A stretch of 64,000 nt of DNA, from positions 1 through 64,000 of the forward strand of contig JAQBPO010000018.1 of assembly GCA_028287465.1 (NCBI GenBank), given 5' to 3'. Position 1 is the stretch's first letter; each line of letters begins with the position of its first letter. Of this stretch, positions 35,620 to 43,488 are shown piece by piece. The position numbers were made by a program, and so were the translations under genes. The DNA is from Fibrobacterota bacterium. GTDB taxonomy: Bacteria > Fibrobacterota > Fibrobacteria > UBA11236. The notes beneath the pieces were generated by a model. The model did not search any database. It was not told the origin of the DNA and worked only from the letters and a program-made list of their open reading frames with translations.

Positions 35620-36545
35620 GCCGAGCCTCATTCATCGCGGGCCTCTCGCTCTGGGCCGCATTATCCTTGTGCCCGCGCGCGGCGCGCGCGGACGACTCGC
35701 CCAAATACGCCGAGCGCGGCCTAACCGCCTATTACGCCGGCAAATACGATCTGGCGCGCATGTTCTTCGCCAAGGCGATGCAGGACGCCGTGCTCAAGGG
35801 CAAGGACGAATGGATCGCCAAGGCCACCTTGAACCTCGTGGACGTGGAGTTGGAGGCCAATGATGAACGCGAGGCCCAGCGTCTGCTGGAGGGCATGAAC
35901 ACCCGGGATAAGGGCATCCGGTCCCTGTGGCTTTGGAAGCGCTCCCAGCTCGCCAACCTGCAAAGGCTATATCCCCTCGCGTTGGAACTGGTCGATTCCG
36001 CCTTGGATCTGGCCAAGGGCGATCCCGCGAAAACGGCATCGATGGGCCTGGACCGGATGCGTTACCTGATCCAATCGAAAGAACCTTCCGTATGGTCTTC
36101 GCAGTACGAAAGCTTCAGGAAGGGACTCGGCCGCATGCGGTCCGCTCCCCTGGACGCGATGGCGGCCATGGCCCGCAAGGATTACGGCAAGGCGGACACC
36201 TTATGGCGCGAGGCCATGGGTTATTACCGGGACCAGGGCCGCCTGGCCAAGGTGGCCGGATGCCTGAACCAGTCCGCGATCTGCCTTTTTTCCATGGGAC
36301 GCCGGAGCGAGGCCCTGGAAACCAATGCCCGCGCCGTCGCCATCTTCGGCGAATTGGGCCTGGAGATGCCCGGCCTGAAGGCCCAGGCGCTCCGGCTTTT
36401 GCTCGTGGACGACGGTCCTGAGCTTGCCAAATTGCGGCAGGATATGGATCTTGTCGGACAACGGTTCAGCGGCTTCGACCTGCAAGGGATCCTGGATGAG
36501 TATTCGCACAATCTGCGTGACGGCCGCCCTGGCGTGGGGAATTAG
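35616..36545 (+). CDS. Exported TPR-repeat protein in the Mla operon
   Basis: 309 aa with signal peptide SLWAALSLCPRAARA. The mature part is a helical TPR solenoid: repeats at ~30-65 (AERGLTAYYAGKYDLARMFF), ~75-105, ~110-145, then after a less regular stretch ~195-250 (YYRDQGRLAKVAGCLNQSAI, FSMGRRSEALETNARAVAIF). No enzyme motif is seen. It overlaps the MCE gene stop by four bases, so it is translationally coupled, and overlaps the next gene by 50. It probably acts in the periplasm with the MCE transporter; not recognised as a named family. Confidence 0.75.
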   Translation: MSRASFIAGLSLWAALSLCPRAARADDSPKYAERGLTAYYAGKYDLARMFFAKAMQDAVLKGKDEWIAKATLNLVDVELEANDEREAQRLLEGMNTRDKGIRSLWLWKRSQLANLQRLYPLALELVDSALDLAKGDPAKTASMGLDRMRYLIQSKEPSVWSSQYESFRKGLGRMRSAPLDAMAAMARKDYGKADTLWREAMGYYRDQGRLAKVAGCLNQSAICLFSMGRRSEALETNARAVAIFGELGLEMPGLKAQALRLLLVDDGPELAKLRQDMDLVGQRFSGFDLQGILDEYSHNLRDGRPGVGN

Positions 36546-37971
36546 CTCAGCCGCGAATCTCCAGCCCCAGGATCTCCTTTTCGTTTCCACCCATAAATAC
36601 CCGACCCAGGTGGTCGGGGATTCGAAAAACGCCTTCCTCCTCACCGAGGGCGGCATCCTCATGTACGATTACCGGAAGTCCGCGTGGCTGGACAACCTTG
36701 TCCCGGGCGGACCGGTTTCGGGAATCCGGTTTTCCCAGACTCGATCCAAGCTTTACGTGCTGATGGCGGGGGGGCGCACCCTGGAATACAACCCCGTATT
36801 CCGCCGCTTCACGGACGCGTCCCTCGAGGATTACCAGGCGGCCACCGATGCGGGCACCCAGCCGGACCTGACCGGCCTGACCCTGGACGGAGACAACTTT
36901 TTCCTCGGGGACGCCTTGCGGGACAAATACATGCGTCGCGCCCCGATCAAATCGGCCAAGGTATTCGACTACGACAATCTGTGGATCCTGACCGACGGCC
37001 TGGGGCCATTCTACGGTTCCGTGCGCCGCAAGCAGGCCTCCTCGTTCTGGTTCGGCCTCGACTATCCCGCCACCTCGGTCATCTATCCGGAAGGAAACAA
37101 CCTCTGGTTCGGTTCCTGCCGCAGCGATTTTCCCGGCGCCAACGTCGGAACCGGGATCGCGTCGCAGAGCAACGGAGCGCTGGTCAAGGCCAAGGCCGAT
37201 CTGAACGGATGGAAGGCCTACCCCGCCCAGTTGGAATACGGCTTCGGGGACGGATGCGTGCGCGACATCAAGGCCTGGCGGGACTTCATCTGGCTGGCCA
37301 CGGACAAAGGGCTGGTGCGCCATGACCCCCGTACCGGGCTCTTCAAGACCGTCCGGCACATGATGGGCAGCACGGACGTGCGCGTCAACTTCCTGCACGT
37401 GCATGAGAACCTGCTCTACCTTGGGACCGAGCGCGGCGTATGCTTCCTGGACGACGTGAACAAGGACGACCTGCCGACCCTGGGCGAGCTTCCGGTGCCG
37501 GGAGGCGTGCAGGTCTTCGATCTCGTCTCAAAGGACAAGGACCTATGGGCGGCCACGCGTTACGGCCTCCATGTCTTCCAGGGCGGCGCCTGGAAAAGCC
37601 TGAACAAGGTATCCGCCAAGGACGTGCCGGAGGCGACCAATGTGCTCAACCTTTCCATGGCCTACCACGATACTTCCATGTATTGGATCTACGAGAACAA
37701 GGTCATGGTCAAGCCGCGCAGGCATGAGCAGAAGGTGTTGCTGGAGCGGGATCATCCCACCAAACTGGCCTTCGACGGCGAGATCCTCTACGTGGCATTC
37801 CGGAGCGGCGTGACCGCCTACGATACCCGCAAAGGTTTATGGACCGACTTCCGCCTGGAGGACGGCATACCCGGGTCGCGCGTCGTAAGCATGGCCCTGT
37901 CCGCCGGGAAGCTCTGGATCGGAACGGACGCCGGAGTGCAGCGGGTCAACCTCAGGTCGTACCTTCCCTGA
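36496..37971 (+). CDS. Exported beta-propeller protein in the Mla operon
   Basis: 491 aa from ATG 36496 (MSIRTICVTAALAWGISSAA), chosen for AAGGGA 6-7 bases upstream and a clear signal peptide; the gene therefore overlaps the TPR gene by 50 bases in another frame. Repeated blades with the pattern LWxG(T)xxGVxxxD (DNLWILTDGLG, DFIWLATDKGLVRHDPRTGL, NLLYLGTERGVCFLDD, KDLWAATRYGLHVFQGG, GKLWIGTDAGVQRVN) resemble two-component-regulator propeller repeats, but no kinase or DNA-binding domain follows. Probably a periplasmic binding or scaffolding protein. The specific role is unknown. Confidence 0.75.
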   Translation: MSIRTICVTAALAWGISSAANLQPQDLLFVSTHKYPTQVVGDSKNAFLLTEGGILMYDYRKSAWLDNLVPGGPVSGIRFSQTRSKLYVLMAGGRTLEYNPVFRRFTDASLEDYQAATDAGTQPDLTGLTLDGDNFFLGDALRDKYMRRAPIKSAKVFDYDNLWILTDGLGPFYGSVRRKQASSFWFGLDYPATSVIYPEGNNLWFGSCRSDFPGANVGTGIASQSNGALVKAKADLNGWKAYPAQLEYGFGDGCVRDIKAWRDFIWLATDKGLVRHDPRTGLFKTVRHMMGSTDVRVNFLHVHENLLYLGTERGVCFLDDVNKDDLPTLGELPVPGGVQVFDLVSKDKDLWAATRYGLHVFQGGAWKSLNKVSAKDVPEATNVLNLSMAYHDTSMYWIYENKVMVKPRRHEQKVLLERDHPTKLAFDGEILYVAFRSGVTAYDTRKGLWTDFRLEDGIPGSRVVSMALSAGKLWIGTDAGVQRVNLRSYLP

Positions 37972-38214
37972 GCCCGGCGGCCCGGAAGTCAAAGCCGTAA
38001 TGCGGGTTTTCCGGCACCAACCAGCGCGGCCGGCCACCTGATCAGCCTCTCGAGGCCGAGGTTTGAGGTTGTTTAGGATCCCCATCCTCCATTCAGCCTT
38101 CCTTTTTCCGCTCGGCTTCCCAGACTTTCCTTTACGTATTTTGCGGCCAGCCTGTACTCTCTAGGTACCCCGCCGCCGCGTCGATTCCGAAAGGCCGGGA
38201 AGAGGATTGGACCC

Positions 38215-39279
38215 GTGAAGCGCAAGTACAAATTCCCCGTCTCCCAACAAGCGAACCTCCTGGGCCTCGAATGGCAGAAGCTATGCACCTTCGGCCTCTC
38301 GCAACCCGAGCGGTTCGAGGAAAAGAAGCATCGCGCCACCTTCCTGGGGCCCTTGGACAGCCGCGGCTACCATTGGTCCTATCCGGCCAACGATTACCCG
38401 TCCACCTTCGGCCGGTTCATGTCGTATTTCCTGCACGAGGTTCCCCAGCCCGATGGCAGCATCTACGAGATCTACATGAAGGAAACGGAATTCCCGACCC
38501 AGCTCGAGGAAGTCCTCGCCCTGCGCCTCGGCGAAGCCGAAACCGCCCTGGTCGAGTTCATGGGCATGCACGAGGACCGCGTACGGTTCTACGGGCGCGA
38601 CCTCGGGAGCGGAAAGGAAATCCTCTACAGCCCCAACGATTACCTGGCCTGGTGGACCTCGCCCCTGAAGCCGTCCAAGGACGCCTGCTTCATGCAGGTC
38701 CATCGCGCTCCGCTCCGTTCCATCAACGTGAACGTCTCCGAGGCCGTCCTGCTCACCGCGCCAACGTACTACACGGGCAATGAATTGCGCGCCCGCAGCC
38801 TCACCTGCCTGCGCCTCTGCCCCAACGGCCTCTCCGCCTTCACCCTCGAGAAGAAAATCTGGGCGCACGCGCATTGGATGGACTTCTGCGTGGACATGCC
38901 CATCCCCAGCGAGAACTACCTCCAGGCCCTGGTGCGGTGGGAAGAGTATCTCGACAAGGAACTCGAGGATTCCTGGTCATTCCCGGCCCTTCTTCACGAC
39001 TGGGAGTTGAGCGGCAGCCTGGTCACGCGCATGGTGCAGGATCTGGCCGGCGCGACCATCGCCATCCCCGAATTGGAATGGGTGATCGAAAGCATCTGGA
39101 ACGAGCAACCGCGCGTCAGCCTTTGGGGCAAAACGCCCAGGCAGACGGGCAAATGCCTGTGCAGCCAGGACATGCTCGACGAGGTCATCCGCGCCATCAA
39201 GCTCAAGGGCAAGGCCAACCTGCTGCCCCGGCACGTCCTGATGGCCCGCGCCATCGAATTGCCGGAACCGGCACGATAG
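38215..39279 (+). CDS. Hypothetical protein, 354 aa
   Basis: Not recognised. The GTG start has AGAGGA 9 bases upstream and the frame is closed by TAG at 39277. The protein is soluble-looking, rich in aromatic residues (SRGYHWSYPANDYPSTFGRF, WAHAHWMDFCVDM) and Cys (CLRLCPNGLS, KCLCSQDM), with no signal peptide or membrane segment. It stands alone between the Mla operon (243 bp upstream, no clear hairpin) and a bidirectional terminator. Codon use is like its neighbours. Confidence 0.75.
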   Translation: MKRKYKFPVSQQANLLGLEWQKLCTFGLSQPERFEEKKHRATFLGPLDSRGYHWSYPANDYPSTFGRFMSYFLHEVPQPDGSIYEIYMKETEFPTQLEEVLALRLGEAETALVEFMGMHEDRVRFYGRDLGSGKEILYSPNDYLAWWTSPLKPSKDACFMQVHRAPLRSINVNVSEAVLLTAPTYYTGNELRARSLTCLRLCPNGLSAFTLEKKIWAHAHWMDFCVDMPIPSENYLQALVRWEEYLDKELEDSWSFPALLHDWELSGSLVTRMVQDLAGATIAIPELEWVIESIWNEQPRVSLWGKTPRQTGKCLCSQDMLDEVIRAIKLKGKANLLPRHVLMARAIELPEPAR

Positions 39280-39331
39280 GAATCGTGTTCGCCCGTTAGG
39301 AGTCGGGTTCGCACGATAGGAATCGGGTCGA
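39272..39331. repeat. Three tandem 20-bp repeats overlapping a stop codon
   Basis: Units 39272-39291 (CACGATAGGAATCGTGTTCG), 39292-39311 and 39312-39331 differ from each other by 3-6 bases and keep the core GnTAGGAnTCGnGT. The first unit contains the TAG stop of the gene ending at 39279. Confidence 0.8.
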
Positions 39332-39346
39332 CCGGAAATCAAGACA

Positions 39347-39384
39347 TGAAAAAAGCCGCGGGTCCAGGGACCCGCGGCTTTTTA
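39347..39384. terminator. Bidirectional Rho-independent terminator
   Basis: GCCGCGGGTC / GACCCGCGGC stem with a four-base loop, preceded by AAAAAA and followed by TTTTTA. It serves the plus-strand gene ending at 39279 and the minus-strand gene ending at 39407. Confidence 0.92.
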
Positions 39385-39406
39385 TTTGCATCCTATCCGG
39401 GTAGGC

Positions 39407-40165
39407 TCAGAACGCCAGGGCGCCGCCCAATTCGAAGGTCATGCTGTTGGCGTCGACGGCCGAAGGCATGGATCCGAGGAAGTGGTATTTGGCATCGGCA
39501 TAGATGGCGATGGGGATGATGGGAGCCTTGGCCTTGGCGCCCAGTTCCAGGTGGAAACCAAAGCCGCTCTTGAGGCCCTCGTCCTTGATCGCTTCTACGA
39601 GGATCTTGGAAACCTCTTCGGGGGAATCGGCGGCGGTGGAACCGCCCGTTGCGACGGCCTTGTCCACGGCGGACTTGGCGAACTTGGCGTTCAGGACTTC
39701 CGTGGCCACCACCTGGGTGATGCCGGCGCCGGCATACAGCTTGACGATGCTCACCAGGGGGGGCAGCTTGAGGAACGGATAAAGGATGGTCGCGTCGCTG
39801 ACGATGCGGGCGAAGCCGGGCTTATCGACCGTGGGAATTCCCAGGTCGAACTTGAGGGGGGTCGTGGTCGTGCCCGGGCCGATGATGCTGACATCGTACA
39901 TGCCGTACTGGATATTGCTGCCGGCTTCGATATCGATGAACGGGAGGAAGTCGATCCACAGTTTCAGGCCGAACCCGTTCAGGCCGGAGACCGCGTTCTG
40001 CTTGATCGAGATGCTTTCCGATCCGCTGGTGGCTATCTGCCCATTGGAAGATTTGACTTCCAGGCTGGGCGCGGGGGCCCAGTGGCCTCCGATCCCGAAA
40101 ATCGCGTGGGAATACACCACCGAGCATGCGGCGACGGCCAAGGTTCTGGTCCACAAGGTATTCAT
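39407..40165 (-). CDS. Putative outer-membrane protein, 252 aa
   Basis: ATG 40165 (MNTLWTRTLAVAACSVVYSH) with GGAGG four to five bases upstream and a signal peptide ending near HAIFG. The mature protein alternates hydrophobic and polar residues (FGLKLWIDFLPFIDIEAGSNIQYGMY in part, IIPIAIYADAKYHF) and ends MTFELGGALAF; a terminal phenylalanine is typical of outer-membrane beta-barrels. It contains TEVLNAKFAKSAVDKAVATG, probably a loop. No specific family recognised. It is followed by the shared terminator at 39347. Confidence 0.65.
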   Translation of the reverse strand: MNTLWTRTLAVAACSVVYSHAIFGIGGHWAPAPSLEVKSSNGQIATSGSESISIKQNAVSGLNGFGLKLWIDFLPFIDIEAGSNIQYGMYDVSIIGPGTTTTPLKFDLGIPTVDKPGFARIVSDATILYPFLKLPPLVSIVKLYAGAGITQVVATEVLNAKFAKSAVDKAVATGGSTAADSPEEVSKILVEAIKDEGLKSGFGFHLELGAKAKAPIIPIAIYADAKYHFLGSMPSAVDANSMTFELGGALAF

Positions 40166-40264
40166 GTATCCTCCGGAAAATGTGAATCGCTGATGCCTTT
40201 TACAATAAATAAAAGGGGGGCCTTTTGCAACGCATTCCGGAGCCTGTCCGCGATTTGCCATTAC

Positions 40265-41068
40265 TCAAACGAGGGAAATGAAGGCCGCCATCCGTCCGGA
40301 AGCCTGTCCGTCGCGGCGATACGAGAAGTACCTCTCCGGTTCACGCAGGGTATCGCCGCCGCAATCGCGGATATTGCCGGAAGGTATCCCGGCGGCCAAT
40401 GCCTGGGCGCGATTGCTTGCGGGCATATCGAAATGGAACCGCCCATCCTTGCGGACCACGAACTCCGGCTCGAGGCGGCACGCCAATTCCGCTCCCACTT
40501 CCAGGGATTCGACGCGCAGGCAAGGGCCGAAGGCGACCAAGGTACGATCGGGGCAGATGCGCCCGGATGCCGCCAGGGCGCGCAGGGCCTTTTCCAGGAT
40601 ATGCGCATGGGTTCCCCGCCATCCCGCATGCACGGCGGCGATGGTTCCCGCCTGGGGATCGAATACGAGAGCGGTGAGGCAATCCGCCATGGTGACTGCG
40701 AGCGCTCGGGCGGAAGAGCCGGAACAGAGCGCATCCGCCTCCGCAGGCTCCAGGCGCACCGGCGAAGGGGTTTTCCTTTCCTTTCCCCATGTTTCCGCGG
40801 GATCGGGAAACAGGTCGGCATCCGCCATGGAATCGCCGTGGACCATGCGGGGAAGAACCAGGGTTTTTCCGGCGAGCCCGGCCGCGGCCAGGGTCAGGTT
40901 CCAGTTGCTGGAAACGCTTTCCGGATCATCGCCGGCGCGGAATCCGAGGTTCAGATCGGAATAGGCCCCTGTGCTCGCGCCCCCGGCATGGCGCGTGGTG
41001 AAGGCCGCGCGGACTCGTCCCTCCCATTCCGGGAAAGGACGGATCAAAAACGGGGGGAAGGGACTCAC
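40265..41068 (-). CDS. pgeF: PgeF/YfiH-family multicopper-like purine nucleosidase or peptidoglycan editing factor
   Basis: 267 aa laccase-domain (DUF152) protein. Family members remove wrongly built amino acids from peptidoglycan precursors and/or cleave purine nucleosides. The metal-site pattern is complete: RMVHGDSM, MADCLTALVFDP, HAGWRGTHAHILEKAL, FGPCLRVESLEVG, and the end FSYRRDGQASGRMAAFI. The GTG start overlaps the stop of the upstream phosphatase gene, so the two are co-translated. Confidence 0.93.
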   Translation of the reverse strand: MSPFPPFLIRPFPEWEGRVRAAFTTRHAGGASTGAYSDLNLGFRAGDDPESVSSNWNLTLAAAGLAGKTLVLPRMVHGDSMADADLFPDPAETWGKERKTPSPVRLEPAEADALCSGSSARALAVTMADCLTALVFDPQAGTIAAVHAGWRGTHAHILEKALRALAASGRICPDRTLVAFGPCLRVESLEVGAELACRLEPEFVVRKDGRFHFDMPASNRAQALAAGIPSGNIRDCGGDTLREPERYFSYRRDGQASGRMAAFISLV

Positions 41069-42492
41069 ACGTCAAGGATAACAAGGGTGGCGTCGTCCGC
41101 CAATTCGCCCGTGGCCTGGGTCGATCCGCCCAGGAAGTCCGATCGCAATCGCATCAGGGAATCGATCAAGGCCGCTGGGTGGTCGGGCCCGGAGCCAAGG
41201 GCCAATTCCTTGAGCGGCTCAATGCCGAACATCTTTCCGTTGATGCCATGGGCCTCGGTAATGCCGTCGGTGAATAGGAAGATGCGCGCTTCCGGCGCCA
41301 GTTCGAGAGTCGCCTCGGAAAGGAAGGTGTTGGCGAACATTCCCAGGACGAGCCCTTGGGAGGACATCTCCAACAGGCTTTCCCCGGTCGGCTCGCTTTC
41401 CGGGCTCTGACGCACCATTTGCGCCACGTGGCCGGCATTGCAATAGGTGAGCCGCCGGCTCCGCTTGTCGAAAATGGCGTAGAAAGCGGTCACGAACTGG
41501 GCCGCGCCGAGTTGCTGGGTCATGAAGGTGGCGTTGATCCTGTTGAGAACGCTGCAAGGCGAGGGATCCGGGTCTCCCGCGGAGTCCATGGCGGAGAACG
41601 TCCGGAGCAGGACCTTGAACATGGACATGACCAGGGCCGCTCCGATTCCATGGCCCGAAACATCGGCCACCACCAGGCCCAGGTTCCCGGAGGGCAATTC
41701 GAAGCAATCGTAGTAGTCGCCTCCGACCATGCCGGCCGGGATGTATTTGGAGGCGATGCGCTTCAGCAGGTGGTCCGGAAAGGCGGTCGGGAGCAGGTTG
41801 TTCTGGATGGCCCGCGCACGGTCCAGATCCTTTTCGATGGTCTTCTGGGCCTTGCTCAGGGCGGCATAGGCCTCATTGAGCTTGGTATTGATCTGCTTCA
41901 ATTCCGTATTCGCGGCGGCCAGTTCGCGCTGGGCCCGCCACGTCTCCATCATCAGTCCCGCCTGATTGGCGAGGCTGGAGAGATGGGAGATCGTCTGACC
42001 GGTGAGTTCTGGGCCGGGAGGCGTGGTATCCAACCACAATGCGCCAAGGGGCAGGATGCAGGAAGGGGTTTCCGGAGCCATTTCCGCCACCCGGGTGGTG
42101 ATGGGCATGATGAGGTAGCTTCCGGCGCCGGTCACGAAGAATGGATCGTCCTTTGGGATGGTTTCCACAAGCAGATGGCGGTGGGTCATCAAGCAGGCAT
42201 GTATGGTTCCCGTGGCGGGGGAAACCCGGATGGCCTCCATGATTTCCGGCGACAAGCCCAATCCATGGGTGGGGGAGAGGTAGGCCTGTCCCGGTTTCAG
42301 GCCGAGCAAGGCCATGTTCTGCACCCCGGTCAGTTCGGTGATGCCTAATAGGAAGGCATCCAGGGCCTGATCCAAGGTGGCCGCCGAATGCATCACCCGC
42401 GTGACTTCCTGGACCAGGGAGCTCAGCACCAGTTCCTTGGATAGGAGTTCCTGGTTCTGATTGTCTTCCGTTTCTTGCGGCTCCATGGGCAT
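41065..42492 (-). CDS. GAF-domain SpoIIE/RsbU-type PP2C serine phosphatase
   Basis: Signalling phosphatase, 475 aa from ATG 42492 (MPMEPQETED), with AGGAGA 11 bases upstream; ATG 42486 is the alternative. A GAF domain (~25-190), a coiled coil (~195-245: RELAAANTELKQINTKLNEA), then a PP2C domain with GGDYYDCFELP, DVSGHGIGAAL, YCNAGHVAQM, LFTDGITEAHG and DDATLVIL, the acidic metal ligands of RsbU-like phosphatases. It probably dephosphorylates an anti-sigma-factor antagonist in partner switching, though no STAS or HPK gene lies nearby. The promoter is at 42527-42555. Confidence 0.9.
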   Translation of the reverse strand: MPMEPQETEDNQNQELLSKELVLSSLVQEVTRVMHSAATLDQALDAFLLGITELTGVQNMALLGLKPGQAYLSPTHGLGLSPEIMEAIRVSPATGTIHACLMTHRHLLVETIPKDDPFFVTGAGSYLIMPITTRVAEMAPETPSCILPLGALWLDTTPPGPELTGQTISHLSSLANQAGLMMETWRAQRELAAANTELKQINTKLNEAYAALSKAQKTIEKDLDRARAIQNNLLPTAFPDHLLKRIASKYIPAGMVGGDYYDCFELPSGNLGLVVADVSGHGIGAALVMSMFKVLLRTFSAMDSAGDPDPSPCSVLNRINATFMTQQLGAAQFVTAFYAIFDKRSRRLTYCNAGHVAQMVRQSPESEPTGESLLEMSSQGLVLGMFANTFLSEATLELAPEARIFLFTDGITEAHGINGKMFGIEPLKELALGSGPDHPAALIDSLMRLRSDFLGGSTQATGELADDATLVILDV

Positions 42493-42526
42493 TTCGGTGG
42501 CTTTCTCCTGATTGGTGGCCGGTCCG

Positions 42527-42555
42527 ATTATACCACAACCGAGGGACCAGACCAA
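42527..42555 (-). promoter_or_regulatory. Extended -10 promoter of the phosphatase-pgeF operon
   Basis: On the minus strand TGGTATAAT, an exact TGnTATAAT (TATAAT = 42532-42527), with TTGGTC at 17 bp spacing (42555-42550). Start predicted near 42520, about 28 bases before the ATG at 42492. A weaker candidate for the divergent plus-strand gene is TTGACC (42562-42567) with TAAGTT at 17 bp. Confidence 0.7.
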
Positions 42556-42668
42556 AGCCGGTTGACCGGGCAGGGGGGGATAGCTAAGTTTTATAGCCGT
42601 TTTCAAGGGGTGGATGCCCCTTCCGAACAGCGTTCCATAGTTCCCTCATAGTTCCTTAAGAGGCCCGG

Positions 42669-43388
42669 ATGAATCTCATGAATCAAAACCCCGCCGCCAA
42701 AGCCCCCGAGAAGGAAGCCGGCCTCGTCGAATGGTTCCTCATCGATTTCTGGCCGCGTTTCGGGAAGCAGTTCTCCATCTTCCTCGTGGCCCTGGCCGCG
42801 CTGGTGCTTGGAGTCGTGTGGTTCAAGGGGCACCAGGAGGCCCAGGCCGCGAAGGAGAACAAGGAACTCGGACTGGCCTATGTCTATTACAGCGAGGACA
42901 AGAACGATTCCGCTCTCGCCTTCTTGACTTCCTTCCTGAAAACCAACCATTCCCGCCTGGTGCAGGACAAGGCCAATCTGATGCTCGGCCAAATCCAATA
43001 TTCCAATGGCAAATATGATGACGCCATCAAGGCTTTCAGCCAGGTCGATCTTTCCAATACCAAGCAGCCTTTGATCTCTTCCGGGGCCATGCATGGCCTG
43101 GCCTCGGCCTATATCCAGAACAAGAACTACCCCCTGGCCGTTGAAACCCTGGAGAAGTTCGTTTCCCGTTTCGGCCGCAGGACCGGTAAGCCCTCGGAGA
43201 AGGTGGCCGGAAACGAGGTCGCCGACCTGAGCCCGGCCGTGCCTAACGCCTTGTGGAAACTGGCCTTGAGCTATCATGAGCTGAAGAACGACGAGAAGGC
43301 CAAGGCGACCGCCAAAAAGCTGGCGAATCTCTATCCCGAATCCCGCGAAGCCTTCGACGCCACGCGCCTTCTGGCCCAACTTCCCTGA
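42669..43388 (+). CDS. Membrane-anchored TPR protein (YfgM-like)
   Basis: 239 aa, one transmembrane helix near the N-terminus (~37-52: FSIFLVALAALVLGVVWF), cytosolic head of ~35 residues, and a periplasmic helical TPR part (LGLAYVYYSEDKNDSALAFL, LMLGQIQYSNGKYDDAIKAF, GLASAYIQNKNYPLAVETLE, ALSYHELKNDEKAKATAKKL). The topology is that of YfgM-like ancillary translocon proteins. AGAGG lies 6 bases before ATG 42669; ATG 42678 is possible. Single gene between divergent and uvrB promoters. Confidence 0.75.
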   Translation: MNLMNQNPAAKAPEKEAGLVEWFLIDFWPRFGKQFSIFLVALAALVLGVVWFKGHQEAQAAKENKELGLAYVYYSEDKNDSALAFLTSFLKTNHSRLVQDKANLMLGQIQYSNGKYDDAIKAFSQVDLSNTKQPLISSGAMHGLASAYIQNKNYPLAVETLEKFVSRFGRRTGKPSEKVAGNEVADLSPAVPNALWKLALSYHELKNDEKAKATAKKLANLYPESREAFDATRLLAQLP

Positions 43389-43393
43389 GTCCC

Positions 43394-43413
43394 GGGCCCC
43401 GTTCCCGGGGCCC
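43394..43413 (+). terminator. GC-rich hairpin after the TPR gene, possible terminator
   Basis: GGGCCCCG / CGGGGCCC stem with a four-base loop six bases after the stop codon at 43388. It lacks a T-run (TCCTTCC follows), so termination is uncertain. Confidence 0.4.
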
Positions 43414-43449
43414 TCCTTCCGGTCCATAATCCACCCTTGATGGACCCTA

Positions 43450-43482
43450 CTGCCATTTTCCGGCAGACCCGATTCGTATATT
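43450..43482 (+). promoter_or_regulatory. uvrB promoter region with a possible operator
   Basis: An interrupted palindrome CTGCC-N7-GGCAG (43450-43466) overlaps the expected -35 position. TATATT (43477-43482) lies 6 bases before the ATG, which suggests transcription begins at or next to the start codon. The palindrome could be a damage-response (LexA-type) operator, but it does not match a LexA box that I know. Confidence 0.4.
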
Positions 43483-43488
43483 CTTAGC

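Noticed and set aside
39272-39331. CRISPR or attachment-site interpretation of the 20-bp repeats
   Set aside because: Units are directly adjacent with no spacers and no integrase or cas gene is near.
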